Below are positions 8,919-19,437 of a stretch of DNA of 64,000 bases, in pieces. Position 1 is the stretch's first letter. Every line of letters starts with the position of its first letter. The DNA comes from Ensifer sp. LC11 (GTDB lineage Bacteria; Pseudomonadota; Alphaproteobacteria; Rhizobiales; Rhizobiaceae), in the NCBI RefSeq assembly GCF_001695835.1, contig NZ_MBSO01000027.1:1-64000 (forward strand), in the 5' to 3' direction. The position numbers and the translations under genes were made by a program. The notes under the pieces are model-generated. The model searched no databases and was not told the origin of the DNA. It saw only the letters and a program-made list of their open reading frames with translations.

Positions 8919-9039
8919 TGACCCGCACTGTTTGGCATTTACTCTGCACCACGATGCAGACCTGTCATCGGCAGGTCATGGGATTGATTTTTGTTTCGGG
9001 TGGCGCATCTTACCGTAGATTGTGTTGGGGGACGCAGGA

Positions 9040-9228
9040 ATGCCGGAACTCGTTCAGCAACAGCCGATCGAAAAACCGCCGCGCTCACGGCGTGCCGAGC
9101 TCATCACCTTCTTCGTGCTCGCCTTCGGCATCTGGCCGATCGTCGCGATCGGCGTCGTCGGCGGGTATGGCTTCCTCATCTGGATGCTGCAGATCATCTT
9201 CGGCCCGCCAGGCCCCCCGGGGCATTGA
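9040..9228 (+). CDS. napE: Periplasmic nitrate reductase, small membrane subunit NapE
   Basis: A 62-residue protein with one membrane helix (ITFFVLAFGIWPIVAIGVVGGYGFLIWM) and a proline/glycine end, as in NapE of alphaproteobacteria. Its exact role is unclear in the family. It is the first gene of the nap operon; the ATG at 9040 follows CGCAGGA. Ten bases separate it from napF. Confidence 0.92.
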   Translation: MPELVQQQPIEKPPRSRRAELITFFVLAFGIWPIVAIGVVGGYGFLIWMLQIIFGPPGPPGH

Positions 9229-9237
9229 GGTTAAGCC

Positions 9238-9738
9238 ATGGGCACCGCACCTCTTTCCCGCCGTGAACTTTTTACCGGCCGCGCTGCCGCAAAGCCCGTC
9301 CGCATCCGGCCGCCGGGTGTTTCGGAGCTGAGCCTTTCCGCCTGCACGGGCTGCGGCGCCTGCACTGAGCGATGTCCCACCGGCATAGTCCGTCTTGAGG
9401 ACGGCCTTCCCTTCGTCGACTTTTCGCGCGGAGAATGCACCTTCTGTCGCGCCTGTGAGGACGCCTGTCCCGAACCCGTGTTCGTTAAGCAGAACGCGCG
9501 CCGCTTCCCCCATGTCGCCGCGATCACCGATACGTGCCTGGCGCGCCGCAACGTCGCCTGCCAGTCCTGTGGCGAAAGCTGTCCGGAGCAGGCGATCCGC
9601 TTTCGCCCGCGCATTGGCGGGCCGTTCCTGCCCGAGATCAACGAGGCCAGATGCACCGGCTGCGGCGCCTGCCTTGGCGGCTGTCCGGTGAGCGCCATCG
9701 CGGTCAGGGCATTGGAAGCGGAGGTGGCCCATGTCTGA
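9238..9738 (+). CDS. napF: Ferredoxin-type protein NapF
   Basis: The 166-residue cytoplasmic iron-sulfur protein has four cysteine clusters: CTGCGACTERCP, CTFCRACEDACP, CQSCGESCP (with an upstream Cys) and CTGCGACLGGCP, consistent with multiple [4Fe-4S] centres. NapF helps mature NapA before export, probably in iron-sulfur cluster loading. GAGG lies 8 bases before the ATG. Its end overlaps napD by 8 bases. Confidence 0.95.
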   Translation: MGTAPLSRRELFTGRAAAKPVRIRPPGVSELSLSACTGCGACTERCPTGIVRLEDGLPFVDFSRGECTFCRACEDACPEPVFVKQNARRFPHVAAITDTCLARRNVACQSCGESCPEQAIRFRPRIGGPFLPEINEARCTGCGACLGGCPVSAIAVRALEAEVAHV

Positions 9739-10015
9739 GGCCGCAACGGCAAGGGCGGGCACGCCCTATCACAGTTCGAGCGCTGTGGTTGCCACGATGC
9801 CTGACAGCACCGAAGCGGTGATGGCGACGCTACGAGAAATGGAAAACGTTGAAATCCATGGCCACGGCGGCGGCAAGATCGTCGTCGTCATCGAGGGCAA
9901 AAGCACGGGCGCGCTCGGCGAATGTCTGACGCAAATCTCGCTATTGGATGGGGTGATCTCGGCCAACATGGTTTTCGAGCATGTGGAAATGGAAGAGGAA
10001 GGGCAGGAGCCATGA
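9731..10015 (+). CDS. napD: NapA signal-peptide chaperone NapD
   Basis: A 94-residue NapD-family protein with the small ferredoxin-like fold: HYHSSSAVV-type opening (here [12 protein letters not shown]), [17 protein letters not shown] in the middle. NapD binds the twin-arginine leader of NapA and delays export until the cofactor is inserted. It overlaps napF at the start and napA by an ATGA at the end, indicating coupled translation. Confidence 0.95.
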   Translation: MSEAATARAGTPYHSSSAVVATMPDSTEAVMATLREMENVEIHGHGGGKIVVVIEGKSTGALGECLTQISLLDGVISANMVFEHVEMEEEGQEP

Positions 10016-12519
10016 GCGCAGAACTGACGCGGCGTGACATTCTGAAGGCCCACGCAGCCGGCATCGCCGCCGCCACGGCCGGTATCGCCTTGCCTGCGGC
10101 CGCCCGGCCGGTGCCGGGCGGGGTCAACGCGCTGGAGATCAAATGGTCGAAGGCGCCGTGCCGCTTCTGCGGCACGGGCTGCGGCGTGATGGTGGGCGTG
10201 AAGGAGGGCCAGGTGGTCGCCACCCACGGCGACATGCAGGCGGAGGTCAATCGCGGCCTCAACTGCATCAAGGGCTATTTCCTCTCCAAGATCATGTACG
10301 GCCAGGATCGGCTGACGACGCCGCTTCTGCGCAAGCGCGGCGGGACCTACGCCAAGGACGGCGAGTTCGAGCCGGTGAGCTGGGACGAGGCCTTCGCCGT
10401 GATGGCCGAGCAGGCAAAGAAGGTCCTGAAGGAGAAGGGGCCGACGGCCGTCGGCATGTTCGGCTCCGGCCAGTGGACGATCTTCGAGGGCTATGCCGCG
10501 ACCAAGCTGATGCGGGCGGGATTCCGCTCCAACAATCTCGACCCCAATGCCCGCCACTGCATGGCGTCGGCCGCCGTCGCCTTCATGCGCACCTTCGGCA
10601 TGGATGAGCCGATGGGCTGCTACGACGATTTCGAGAATGCCGATGCCTTCGTTCTTTGGGGCTCGAACATGGCCGAGATGCACCCGATCCTGTGGACGCG
10701 GGTTGCCGACCGGCGCCTCGGCCAGCCGCATGTGCGGGTCGCAGTGCTTTCGACCTTCACCCATCGCAGCATGGATCTCGCCGATATCCCCATCGTCTTC
10801 AAGCCGGGGACGGATCTGGTCATCCTCAACTACATTGCCAATCACATCATCGAGACCGGCCGGGTCAACGAGGACTTCGTCAACAAGCACACCAAGTTTG
10901 CCCGCGGCGTCACCGATATCGGCTATGGCCTCAGGCCCGACAACCCGGTCGAGGTCAACGCCGCCAATTCCAAGGATCCGGGCAAGACCGAGCCGATGGA
11001 TTTCAAGGCGTTCAAGGCATTCGTTTCGGAATACACGCTGGAAAAGACCGCCGAGATGACCGGCGTCGATCCGGAGTTCCTCAAGCAGCTGGCGGAGCTT
11101 TACGCCGACCCGAGCCGCAAGGTGATGTCGCTCTGGACCATGGGCTTCAACCAGCATGTGCGCGGCGTCTGGGCCAACCAGATGGTCTATAACCTGCATC
11201 TGCTGACGGGCAAGATCTCCGAGCCCGGCAACAGCCCGTTCTCGCTGACCGGCCAGCCATCGGCCTGCGGCACGGCGCGCGAGGTCGGCACGTTTGCGCA
11301 CCGGCTGCCGGCCGACATGGTCGTCACCAACCCCGAGCATCGCAAGCATGCCGAGGAGATCTGGCGCATTCCGCACGGCATCATCCCGGAAAAGCCCGGC
11401 TATCACGCCGTGCAGCAGGACCGGATGCTGAAGGACGGCAAGCTCAATTTCTATTGGGTGCAGGTCAACAACAACGTCCAGGCCGGGCCGAACACCGCCA
11501 ATGAGACCTGGCAGGGCTATCGCAACCCGGACAATTTCATCGTCGTTTCCGATGCCTATCCGACGATCACGGCGATGAGTGCCGACCTGATCCTGCCCGC
11601 CGCCATGTGGGTGGAGAAGGAAGGGGCCTATGGCAATGCCGAGCGGCGCACCCATGTCTGGCACCAGCTCGTGCAGGCGCGCGGCGAGGCACGTTCGGAC
11701 CTCTGGCAGATGGTGGAGTTCTCCAAGCGCTTCATCACCGACGAGGTGTGGCCGAAGGAAATCCTTGACGCCAGCCCCGAATATCGCGGCAAGACGCTGT
11801 TCGAAGTCCTGTTCAAGAACGGCGAGGTGGATCGCTTTCCGATCACCGATGTCAGCGCCGAATACGACAACAACGAGGCCAAGGAGTTCGGCTTCTACAT
11901 CCAGAAGGGGCTGTTCGAGGAATACGCTACCTTCGGCCGCGGCCATGGCCATGATCTGGCGCCCTACGACACCTATCACGAGGTGCGGGGCCTGCGCTGG
12001 CCTGTCGTCAACGGCCAGGAGACGAAGTGGCGCTACCGCGAGGGCTTCGACCCTTACGTCAAAGCGGGCGAGGGCGTGAAGTTCTATGGCAACAAGGATG
12101 GCAAGGCGGTCATTCTCGCCGTGCCCTATGAGCCGCCGGCCGAATCCCCCGACGAGGAATACGACACCTGGCTCGTGACCGGCCGCGTGCTCGAACACTG
12201 GCACTCGGGCTCGATGACCATGCGGGTACCGGAGCTCTACAAGGCCTTTCCGGGCGCCCGCGTCTTCATGAATGCCGACGATGCCCGCAAGCGCGGCATC
12301 AACCAGGGCATGGAGGTGCGCATCGTCTCGCGCCGCGGCGAAATCCGCTCGCGCGTCGATATTCGCGGCCGCAACCGCATGCCGCCCGGCGTTGTCTTCG
12401 TTCCCTGGTTCGACGCCAGCCAGCTCATCAACAAGGTTACGCTCGACGCCACCGATCCCATCTCCAAACAGACGGATTTCAAAAAATGCGCGGTCAAGAT
12501 TCTTCCCGTCACCCTCTAG
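10012..12519 (+). CDS. napA: Periplasmic nitrate reductase catalytic subunit NapA
   Basis: The 835-residue molybdoenzyme reduces nitrate to nitrite in the periplasm. It starts with a Tat leader ([20 protein letters not shown], residues 6-25). Cys50, 53, 57 and 85 bind the [4Fe-4S] cluster (CRFCGTGC), and Cys183 in NARHCMASA is the predicted molybdenum ligand of the bis-MGD cofactor. The C-terminal dinucleotide-binding domain includes [10 protein letters not shown]. The start at 10012 is chosen because it overlaps the napD stop (ATGA) and begins the leader; the open frame to 9922 would destroy it. Full length and intact. Confidence 0.97.
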   Translation: MSAELTRRDILKAHAAGIAAATAGIALPAAARPVPGGVNALEIKWSKAPCRFCGTGCGVMVGVKEGQVVATHGDMQAEVNRGLNCIKGYFLSKIMYGQDRLTTPLLRKRGGTYAKDGEFEPVSWDEAFAVMAEQAKKVLKEKGPTAVGMFGSGQWTIFEGYAATKLMRAGFRSNNLDPNARHCMASAAVAFMRTFGMDEPMGCYDDFENADAFVLWGSNMAEMHPILWTRVADRRLGQPHVRVAVLSTFTHRSMDLADIPIVFKPGTDLVILNYIANHIIETGRVNEDFVNKHTKFARGVTDIGYGLRPDNPVEVNAANSKDPGKTEPMDFKAFKAFVSEYTLEKTAEMTGVDPEFLKQLAELYADPSRKVMSLWTMGFNQHVRGVWANQMVYNLHLLTGKISEPGNSPFSLTGQPSACGTAREVGTFAHRLPADMVVTNPEHRKHAEEIWRIPHGIIPEKPGYHAVQQDRMLKDGKLNFYWVQVNNNVQAGPNTANETWQGYRNPDNFIVVSDAYPTITAMSADLILPAAMWVEKEGAYGNAERRTHVWHQLVQARGEARSDLWQMVEFSKRFITDEVWPKEILDASPEYRGKTLFEVLFKNGEVDRFPITDVSAEYDNNEAKEFGFYIQKGLFEEYATFGRGHGHDLAPYDTYHEVRGLRWPVVNGQETKWRYREGFDPYVKAGEGVKFYGNKDGKAVILAVPYEPPAESPDEEYDTWLVTGRVLEHWHSGSMTMRVPELYKAFPGARVFMNADDARKRGINQGMEVRIVSRRGEIRSRVDIRGRNRMPPGVVFVPWFDASQLINKVTLDATDPISKQTDFKKCAVKILPVTL

Positions 12520-13019
12520 GGTGGGTTCGGCTGACTCGGACCCTTTCGAAACGGTCCGGATGGATGGCCATTGCCGCCGGTCTCCTGGTGTTCATCACCA
12601 CGGCAGCCGTGGCTCAGGTTGCAGAAAAGCTGGTGCCGCAGCTCGAGGGCCCGACGCCGCAAATGGCGACCGAGGCGGCGGCACCGCTGCCAAAATGGGT
12701 GGTCGACGACAAGCGCAAGATGCGCGCCTATCCCGACCAGCCACCGGTCATCCCGCATTCGATCGAGGGCTACGAGCTTTCGGTCAATGCCAACCGGTGC
12801 CTGTCGTGCCACAAGCGCGAATTCACCCAGGATTCCGGTGCGCCGATGATCAGCGTCACCCATTACATGACGCGCGACGGGCAGATGATCGCCGACGTTT
12901 CGCCGCGGCGCTATTTCTGCACCGCCTGCCATGTGCCGCAGGCCGACACCAGCCCGCTGGTGCCGAGCAATTTCAAGGATATGAGCGAACTCGGCTTCAA
13001 GCCGGCCGGAAGCGAGTGA
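12486..13019 (+). CDS. napB: Periplasmic nitrate reductase diheme cytochrome NapB
   Basis: A small exported cytochrome c with two heme sites, CLSCH and CTACH, and a family-typical APPLIPHS-like segment ([11 protein letters not shown]). It passes electrons from NapC to NapA. A Sec leader ([18 protein letters not shown]) begins at an internal Met at 12564, so either the 177-residue form, overlapping napA by 34 bases, or a 151-residue form from 12564 is made. Confidence 0.95.
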   Translation: MRGQDSSRHPLGWVRLTRTLSKRSGWMAIAAGLLVFITTAAVAQVAEKLVPQLEGPTPQMATEAAAPLPKWVVDDKRKMRAYPDQPPVIPHSIEGYELSVNANRCLSCHKREFTQDSGAPMISVTHYMTRDGQMIADVSPRRYFCTACHVPQADTSPLVPSNFKDMSELGFKPAGSE

Positions 13020-13023
13020 CGAC

Positions 13024-13713
13024 ATGATCGCATGGACCAGGAAAGTCATCCTCTGGGCCTGGGGCATCATGGCGACGCCGGCAGGCACGCTCGGCCTCGG
13101 CTTCCTCACGCTCGGCGGTTTCATCGGCGGCGTGATGTTCTGGGGCGCCTTCAACACCGCGCTGGAGATCACCAACACCGAAAAATTCTGCACCTCCTGT
13201 CACGAGATGCGCGACAACGTCTACCAGGAGCTGACGCGTACCATCCACTTCTCCAACCGCTCGGGCGTGCGCGCCAGCTGCCCGGACTGCCACGTTCCGC
13301 ACGAATGGACCGACAAGATCGCCCGCAAGATGCAGGCGTCGAAAGAAGTCTGGGCCAAGATCTTCGGCACGATCAGCACGCGGCCGAAGTTTCTTGAAAA
13401 GCGGCTGGAGCTGGCCCAGCACGAATGGGCGCGCATGAAGGCAAACGACAGCCTGGAGTGCCGCAACTGCCATTCCTCCGTCGCCATGGACCTGCAGAAA
13501 CAGACGCAGCGGGCGGCCGAAATCCACACCCGCTACCTGCTTTCCGGCAAGGCCACCTGCATCGACTGCCACAAGGGCATCGCGCATGAGCTGCCCAACA
13601 TGGAAGGCATCGATCCCGGCTGGAAGATGCCGCCGGAGCTCGAGGGCAAGAAGATGGCCAACCAGACGCCGATCGACGATCTGAGGCAAGCGCTGGCTGA
13701 GGTGCATCGCTGA
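13024..13713 (+). CDS. napC: Membrane tetraheme cytochrome NapC
   Basis: The 229-residue NapC/NirT protein has an N-terminal membrane helix ([23 protein letters not shown]) and four heme motifs: CTSCH, CPDCH, CRNCH and CIDCH. It oxidises membrane quinol and feeds NapB/NapA. It is the last nap gene, 4 bases after napB. No cytochrome c maturation, nitrite reductase or nitric oxide reductase gene accompanies it here, so the window shows nitrate reduction only to nitrite. Confidence 0.96.
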   Translation: MIAWTRKVILWAWGIMATPAGTLGLGFLTLGGFIGGVMFWGAFNTALEITNTEKFCTSCHEMRDNVYQELTRTIHFSNRSGVRASCPDCHVPHEWTDKIARKMQASKEVWAKIFGTISTRPKFLEKRLELAQHEWARMKANDSLECRNCHSSVAMDLQKQTQRAAEIHTRYLLSGKATCIDCHKGIAHELPNMEGIDPGWKMPPELEGKKMANQTPIDDLRQALAEVHR

Positions 13714-13811
13714 GGGAGTTGCGGCGGTCGCCTTGATTTTCGTGCGGCCGCCAGGATGGAAAAATCGAAGAAGGCAGCGTCGTGGTGCGCGGCCTTGCCG
13801 TCCGACCGTGA

Positions 13812-13918
13812 CTACTGCATGTCTCCTCAAATCGACCTCGATTTGAGGACGAAGACATGCAGCAAATCAAAGTGCTACAGCGACCTTTGCGCGTCTGATA
13901 AGACGCGCGGCGCTGTAG
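13812..13918. repeat. Dispersed two-palindrome intergenic element, variant copy
   Basis: CTACTGCATG opens a long hairpin (CCTCAAATCG/CGATTTGAGG within ATGTC/GACAT arms), followed by AATCAAAGTGCTACAGCGACC and a second hairpin (GCGCGTCT/AGACGCGC). The layout and the linker AATCAAAGTGCTA match the elements at 4323 and 44648. It lies just after the nap operon. Confidence 0.75.
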
Positions 13919-14340
13919 TGAAGCGTGGTGCCAACCAAGACCACCTTATCCCCTGTGCTCGTCACAGGGATCCAGCCTGCCCAAGTCCTTGGGCTGAATA
14001 GTCCTTTGACCCGACGGCCGTCGGGGCGCTGGATTCCCGCCACAGGGGCGAGGATGAGGGAGGGTAGGGCGCCCACAGGAAGACCGTCTGCCGGTCGGGC
14101 CAGAGCGTTCAGCCCAAGATCGCTTTTATCCGCCTTGCCGCTGTAACGTACTTACATACTTCGTGTAATCATTCCTGCTTACTTCTTCAGATCGCAAGCG
14201 GCATGAAGATCTGTGGCGCAGGACAATCCGTTGTTGTAGTCGGATAGCAAATCTGTAAGAACTATACGACGATATTATCCTGCATCTTAAATAATTGCAT
14301 TCGGTCCACTCCTGTTCACACTTGAAACGAGGATGTTGTT
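13919..14340. other. Non-coding stretch before the DUF3604 operon
   Basis: The first half (about 13940-14130) has nested inverted sequence such as CCTGTGCTCGTCACAGG, typical of a second intergenic repeat. The second half (14150-14340) is AT-rich and probably holds the operon promoter. No gene was seen. Confidence 0.45.
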
Positions 14341-16548
14341 ATGCGCCGGATAAATAGAAAAACCTTCTTGCTTTCTTCAACAATTCTGGTCTTCGCACCC
14401 GCGTCCATCGCCGCGCAGGAGCGCCATGCCTATTTCGGGCAGACCCACCAGCACACGAGCTGGTCGCTGGACGCCTATATCATCGGCAACATGGTCACCG
14501 GGCCCGAAGAGGCCTACCAGTACTCGATGGGGCAGACGATCAAGCATCCGGCCGGCTACGACGTCCAGATCAGGACGCCGCTCGACTTCCAGGGCGTCAC
14601 GGACCATTCCGAATATGTCGGGGTGGTCAGGCTGGCGAACGACCCGACGTCGTCCATCAGCAAGCTTCCCATTGCCGCGAAACTGATCGTCACCAAAGAC
14701 AACGGCCCGATGAAGATCTTCCAATGGATGGCCGGAAGCATTGCCAGCGGCAAGCCCATCCCGGAGCTGCTGAACCCACAGCTCACCGGCTCGGTGTGGA
14801 GCCAGAATGCTGCCATTGCCGACAAGTACAACAAGCCCGGGCAGTTCACGACCTTCTGTTCGTATGAATGGACGTCGATGCCCAACAATCAGAACATGCA
14901 CCGCAACGTGTTCTTCAAAGATTGCGCGAAATTGCCGGAGGCGCCGTTCTCGGCGCTCGAGTCCGACCATCCGGAGGACCTCTGGACCTGGATGGACGGG
15001 CAGCGCAAGGCGGGCAACGAGGTGTTGGCGATCTCGCACAACCCCAATCTTTCCAACGGCATCATGTTTCCTGTCGATGTCGACAGCAAAGGCAATCCGC
15101 TGGATGCGGCGTGGGCGCAACAGCGCATGACCAACGAGCCTCTGACAGAAATCAAGCAGGTAAAGGGTGTCTCGGAGACCCACCCCGATCTTTCGCCAAA
15201 TGATGAGTTCGCCAATTACGAGATCATGAATTACCTCATCGGCATTGAAAACAGCACGTCGAAAATACACGGAGGCTATACGCGGGAAGCCTATGAAAAC
15301 GGCCTGGCGATGCAGGCGACGCGTGGGTACAACCCGTATAAGTTCGGTGTCGTCGGCGCTGGCGACTCGCACAATACGGTTACCGGCTACTCGCAGTCGA
15401 ATTTCTTCGGCGCTCACGGGCTGACCGACGCTACGCCTCAAGCCCGTCTCGCCGGCAAGGTCGAGTCGGGCATGAACATCCTCCAGACGGGAACCTCCGG
15501 GCTCACCGTCGTTTGGGCAGAGGAGAATACGCGCGAGTCGATCTTCGCGGCGATGCAACGCAAGGAAGTCTATGGCACGAGCGGCGTGCGTATCCAGGCA
15601 CGCATGTTTGGCGGATGGGATTACGACAAGGGACTTCTGGCGGATGCCGACTGGGCGAAAACCGCCTATGCCAGTGGTGTGCCCATGGGCGGAGATCTGC
15701 CGCCGGCCGAGGGCAAGGTTCCCTCATTTGTCGTCTGGAGCGTCAAGGACCCCGAGGACGGAAACCTCGACCGGATCCAGATCGTCAAGGGATGGACGAA
15801 ACAAGGTCAGATTTTCGAGAAGGTTTTTGACGTGGCCTGGTCCGGCAGTCGCCAGCCCGATCCGGTGACCGGCAAGTTGCCGCCTGTCGGCAGCACCGTC
15901 GACATCACCAAGGCAACCTACACCAACGACATCGGCTCGGTGGAGTTGAAGGCGGTCTGGACGGATCCGGAGTTCGATCCCACCCTGCACGCCTTCTATT
16001 ACGCGCGCGTCCTCCAGATACCGACCCCACGCTGGAGCACCTATGATGCCGTCAAGCTCGGCGTCCTTCCGCCGAGCAATGCGCCAGCCACCGTTCAGGA
16101 GCGCGCCTGGACGACGCCCATCTGGTATACGCCAAGCCCGGCGACCGTCGCCAAGGCCGAGCGAGGGCTGACCGTCGACGATCTCACCAAATCCGGATCG
16201 ACGGCTCTTGCCGACGATCAACTGAAAGAGCTCGTCGTCGGCAAGATACTCAAGGTTCACAACCGGGTGACCAACCGGGATTTCGATGTCCTGTTCGGTG
16301 AAGATGGACAGCGCGTCGTGACGCAGGTGAACGGCGGGCCACCGAAGGCGGACGATTTGCTGCAGGTCATGCATCCAAGCACAGCCGGGTCGGCCGCCGC
16401 CTACGAAATCAAGGACGGTCATATCGTCACCACCATCGATGGGACGGAGTTTGAACTGACCGTATACAAGTCCGGCGACAAATACGTCGCCGCCCGCAGC
16501 AATGAATTCGGGTACGCGAACTACGAGGTCCTGTCCGTCGCGCAGTGA
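14341..16548 (+). CDS. DUF3604 exported PHP-like metallohydrolase family protein
   Basis: The 735-residue protein has a Sec leader (FLLSSTILVFAPASIAAQ) and begins its mature part with YFGQTHQHTSWSLDAY, then DFQGVTDHSEYVG. These His/Asp clusters resemble the PHP-type metal sites of DUF3604. Further sites include AISHNPNLSNG and GAGDSHN. The family is thought to be metal-dependent hydrolases, but no substrate is established. It is the first gene of a three-gene operon with a parvulin-type isomerase and a HupE/UreJ protein. Confidence 0.88.
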   Translation: MRRINRKTFLLSSTILVFAPASIAAQERHAYFGQTHQHTSWSLDAYIIGNMVTGPEEAYQYSMGQTIKHPAGYDVQIRTPLDFQGVTDHSEYVGVVRLANDPTSSISKLPIAAKLIVTKDNGPMKIFQWMAGSIASGKPIPELLNPQLTGSVWSQNAAIADKYNKPGQFTTFCSYEWTSMPNNQNMHRNVFFKDCAKLPEAPFSALESDHPEDLWTWMDGQRKAGNEVLAISHNPNLSNGIMFPVDVDSKGNPLDAAWAQQRMTNEPLTEIKQVKGVSETHPDLSPNDEFANYEIMNYLIGIENSTSKIHGGYTREAYENGLAMQATRGYNPYKFGVVGAGDSHNTVTGYSQSNFFGAHGLTDATPQARLAGKVESGMNILQTGTSGLTVVWAEENTRESIFAAMQRKEVYGTSGVRIQARMFGGWDYDKGLLADADWAKTAYASGVPMGGDLPPAEGKVPSFVVWSVKDPEDGNLDRIQIVKGWTKQGQIFEKVFDVAWSGSRQPDPVTGKLPPVGSTVDITKATYTNDIGSVELKAVWTDPEFDPTLHAFYYARVLQIPTPRWSTYDAVKLGVLPPSNAPATVQERAWTTPIWYTPSPATVAKAERGLTVDDLTKSGSTALADDQLKELVVGKILKVHNRVTNRDFDVLFGEDGQRVVTQVNGGPPKADDLLQVMHPSTAGSAAAYEIKDGHIVTTIDGTEFELTVYKSGDKYVAARSNEFGYANYEVLSVAQ

Positions 16549-16580
16549 GAGGACAGGGCCGGCGAGCGGAGGAACACCGG

Positions 16581-17555
16581 ATGAAACTGTTTCCAATCGC
16601 ACCTGCCGCCCCGTTGCGGCAGGGCGGCGTTGCCGGAAGCCGCTGGCGCAAGGTTCTCGGCGAGCCGCTCCTCCACTTTCTGGTTGTCGGTGCCGTGTTG
16701 TTTGGCGCCTACCACGTCCTCAACCCGGCGCCTGAGGGAGGGGCCGAGCCGCAGCAGATCGTTCTGACCCGGGACGATGTCAGGCAGCTGGCGATCAGCT
16801 GGCTGGCGCAGGGGCGCTCGCCACCGACGCCGGAGCAGGTGCGGGCCCTGGTGGATCAGAAGGTCACCCAGGAAATCCTCTTTCGCGAGGCGATCGCGCT
16901 TGGGCTCGACCGTGATGACGAAGTGGTCAAGCGCAGGCTTGCACAGAAGATGGACTTCCTCGCCGCCGACGTGGCGACCTTGCAGGAGCCGACCGAGGAG
17001 CAGCTGGAATCCTGGTTCAGCCGCAATTCGGCGCGCTTTACGCTGCCGGCGCATGCAAGCTTCCGGCATTTGTACTTTTCGCCTGACCGACATGGCGCAG
17101 GCACCCGCGATGCGGCTTCAGCCGCCCTTGCGCGGCTTGCCGGGAAAACCGCCGATCCTCCCGAACTTGCAGCGGCGGGCGATCCCTTCATGTTCCAGAA
17201 CCAATACCGGGACGTGACACCCGAGCAGGCCGGCAAGCAGTTTGGACCGCAGTTTTCCGATGCGCTCTTTCAGCTCGCGCCGGGCAGGTGGCAGGGGCCC
17301 GTTCAATCCGGCTACGGCTGGCATCTCGTCTGGATCGACAGCCTGGAGCCCGGCCGCGTACCGACGTTTGCGGAGGTGAAGCCCAACGTAAAGGCCGGCT
17401 GGATCGACGACCAATATCGCGAGATCAAGCGCGCCTCGCTCGACGAAATGCGGTCCCGCTATGTCGTCACCCTTCCTGTCATCGACCCCAGGGACTGGCA
17501 GGACCTGCAGCTTCCCGCCCGGGCCAATGCAGCACTTGAGGTCTCGGCGCAATGA
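16581..17555 (+). CDS. Membrane-anchored parvulin-type peptidyl-prolyl isomerase
   Basis: A 324-residue protein with a membrane anchor (LLHFLVVGAVLFGAYHVL), a SurA/PpiC-like N-terminal helical part, and a C-terminal parvulin core (FRHLYFS, QFSDALFQLAPGRWQGPVQSGYGWHLVWID). It would act on proteins crossing or in the periplasm. The ATG at 16581 follows GCGGAGGAACACCGG; the frame opens earlier and overlaps the DUF3604 gene by 4 bases. The 3' end overlaps the next gene by 4 bases. A role folding the neighbouring exported metalloprotein is inferred. Confidence 0.88.
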   Translation: MKLFPIAPAAPLRQGGVAGSRWRKVLGEPLLHFLVVGAVLFGAYHVLNPAPEGGAEPQQIVLTRDDVRQLAISWLAQGRSPPTPEQVRALVDQKVTQEILFREAIALGLDRDDEVVKRRLAQKMDFLAADVATLQEPTEEQLESWFSRNSARFTLPAHASFRHLYFSPDRHGAGTRDAASAALARLAGKTADPPELAAAGDPFMFQNQYRDVTPEQAGKQFGPQFSDALFQLAPGRWQGPVQSGYGWHLVWIDSLEPGRVPTFAEVKPNVKAGWIDDQYREIKRASLDEMRSRYVVTLPVIDPRDWQDLQLPARANAALEVSAQ

Positions 17556-18574
17556 GCTGCCGGTTGCTTTGGTCGGCATGGGTGCGGCAGATGGTGTCGG
17601 GGCTGGTCGTCTTGCTGGTGCTGGCGGCGACGGCCAGCGCCCACGAGATAAGGCCCGCCTATCTGCAGATCGACCAGACGGGCCCGAACCGCTACACGGT
17701 CATCTGGCGCACCCCCATGTTGTCAGGCATGCGGCTGCCGGTGGTCTTGCGCTTTGCCGACAACGTGCGCACCGTGACAGGCCCCGCCGAGCGCAGCCTG
17801 CCGGACTCGCTTGTCGAGACGCGCATCATCGAAACGACCAATGGAACGCTTGCAGGCGGGCGCGTCGAGTTCGTCGGGCTGCAGGCAACGATCACCGACG
17901 TTCTGGTGCGGGTGCGCCTTTCTGACGGCTCGGTCTTAACGACGATGGTTCGTCCCGCTCAGCCCTGGGTCGAGGTCGCGACGCAGCCCGGGCGTCTCGA
18001 GGTCGCCAAAACCTTCGTCACCCACGGCATAGAGCACATCCTGTTTGGATACGATCATCTGCTTTTCGTTCTGGCACTGGTGCTGCTCGCCCGCGACTGG
18101 CGTTCACTGCTTCTGACCGTCACGGCGTTTACGCTCGCCCATTCCATTACGCTCACGCTTGCGACGCTCGGGTTCGTCCATGTCCCGGGCCCCCCGGTCG
18201 AAGCGGCGATCGCTTTCAGCATCCTCTTGCTTGCCTGCGAGATTGTGCGAATCCAGCGTGGTCAGCCCAGCCTCACGGCGCAACGGCCATGGCTGGTTGC
18301 CTTTGCCTTCGGTCTTCTGCATGGCCTCGGCTTTGCCGGCGCGCTCGCCGATCTCGCTCTGCCGGAAGGCGAGATCCCGCTTGCGCTCCTGTTCTTCAAC
18401 ATCGGCGTCGAGATCGGACAGTTGCTGTTCATTACGGCGGTGATCGCAGCCGTCGGGCTGGTGAGACTGCTGCGCTATCCGCCTTCTGTCGGCCGCCGGG
18501 CGCTTCTGGCTGCGACATACATGATCGGCACGATGGCGGCGTTCTGGTTTGTCGAGCGGCTGGCGGCGTTCTGA
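17552..18574 (+). CDS. HupE/UreJ family membrane protein
   Basis: The 340-residue protein has a leader, a periplasmic N-terminal domain (HEIRPAYLQIDQTG to about residue 150), and six or so membrane helices of the HupE/UreJ_2 type. Conserved His sites are THGIEHILFGYDHLLFVL, TLAHSITL and GLLHGLGFAGAL. HupE/UreJ relatives move nickel or cobalt; here the metal is not known. The operon position suggests it serves the DUF3604 enzyme, a combination I infer rather than know to be demonstrated. Confidence 0.88.
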   Translation: MSCRLLWSAWVRQMVSGLVVLLVLAATASAHEIRPAYLQIDQTGPNRYTVIWRTPMLSGMRLPVVLRFADNVRTVTGPAERSLPDSLVETRIIETTNGTLAGGRVEFVGLQATITDVLVRVRLSDGSVLTTMVRPAQPWVEVATQPGRLEVAKTFVTHGIEHILFGYDHLLFVLALVLLARDWRSLLLTVTAFTLAHSITLTLATLGFVHVPGPPVEAAIAFSILLLACEIVRIQRGQPSLTAQRPWLVAFAFGLLHGLGFAGALADLALPEGEIPLALLFFNIGVEIGQLLFITAVIAAVGLVRLLRYPPSVGRRALLAATYMIGTMAAFWFVERLAAF

Positions 18575-18837
18575 GGCGCGCCCTCATTGTCGGCGTATAG
18601 GCACAGTTCCGACGCTCCGGTTTTTTCTGAAGAAAATTTCAAGCGCAATGTCGGCTCTTTCGTTTCCCGTGCGTCATTTAGGCAGGGAAGCAGGTTGGCT
18701 TCCTCCACTGGAGCGGGATAGGAAAAAAATCCGCGCGGGTCTTTTGCCCGCAATTCGCTCTTACTATCTGGGTTTCACCACGCAGACACCCCCAGGTGTC
18801 GCAACGACCGGGACGGCGTGACAGAGGAGATTGGACA

Positions 18838-19260
18838 ATGCGCGTAGTGGTTTTTGTAAAGGCGACCGAGGACAGCGAAGCGGGCAAGATGCCGTCGACC
18901 GAGCTTCTGGAAGCCATGGGCAAGTTCAACGAGGAGCTGGTCAGTGCCGGCATCATGCAGGCGGGCGAGGGGCTGCACCCTTCCTCGAAGGGTGCGCGCG
19001 TCGCCTTCGACGGGCCCAATCGCCTGGTCATCGACGGTCCCTTTGCCGAGACCAAGGAACTGGTCGCCGGCTTCTGGATCTGGACGGTCAAGGACATGGC
19101 CGAGGCGATCGCCTGGGTGAAGCGCTGCCCGAACCCGATGCCGGGCCCGAGCGAAATCGAAATCCGCCCGGTCTTCGAGGCCGCCGATTTCGGCGACGCC
19201 CTGACGCCGGAACTCGCCGAACAGGAAGAGCGCCTGCGCGAGAAGATCGCCAAGGGGTGA
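18838..19260 (+). CDS. YciI family (DGPF domain) protein
   Basis: A 140-residue YCII-related protein: MRVVVFVKATEDSE opening and the hallmark DGPFAETKELVAGFWIW. These ferredoxin-like proteins have no firm function; in bacteria they are often next to ECF sigma factors. The ATG at 18838 is preceded by GAGGAGA at a good distance. No sigma factor is adjacent here. Confidence 0.9.
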   Translation: MRVVVFVKATEDSEAGKMPSTELLEAMGKFNEELVSAGIMQAGEGLHPSSKGARVAFDGPNRLVIDGPFAETKELVAGFWIWTVKDMAEAIAWVKRCPNPMPGPSEIEIRPVFEAADFGDALTPELAEQEERLREKIAKG

Positions 19261-19305
19261 GGGCTCCTTGCCCTAACCTTCAGGGTGGGCTTGCTCTCGC
19301 CCTGG

Positions 19306-19332
19306 CCCTCTCCCCCAAAGGCGGGGAGAGGG
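19306..19332. repeat. GC-rich hairpin repeat (CCCTCTCCCC type)
   Basis: CCCTCTCCCC (19306-19315) pairs with GGGGAGAGGG (19323-19332). The same motif family occurs at 26899, 27040, 63601 and 63723. It may also end transcription of the YciI gene. Confidence 0.7.
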
Positions 19333-19437
19333 CAGCCTCAGACGACGGCGCCGTCATCCGCCCGAACCGATTCCCGTACAGATTGTATTAACCATGTTTG
19401 GTTACCTGTCTTCAGGGGCTTTAACCGGAGTGGGGCA

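Noticed and set aside
9769-12204. An 811-codon minus-strand frame opposite napA
   Set aside because: A shadow of highly biased high-GC napA codons, with no independent motifs.
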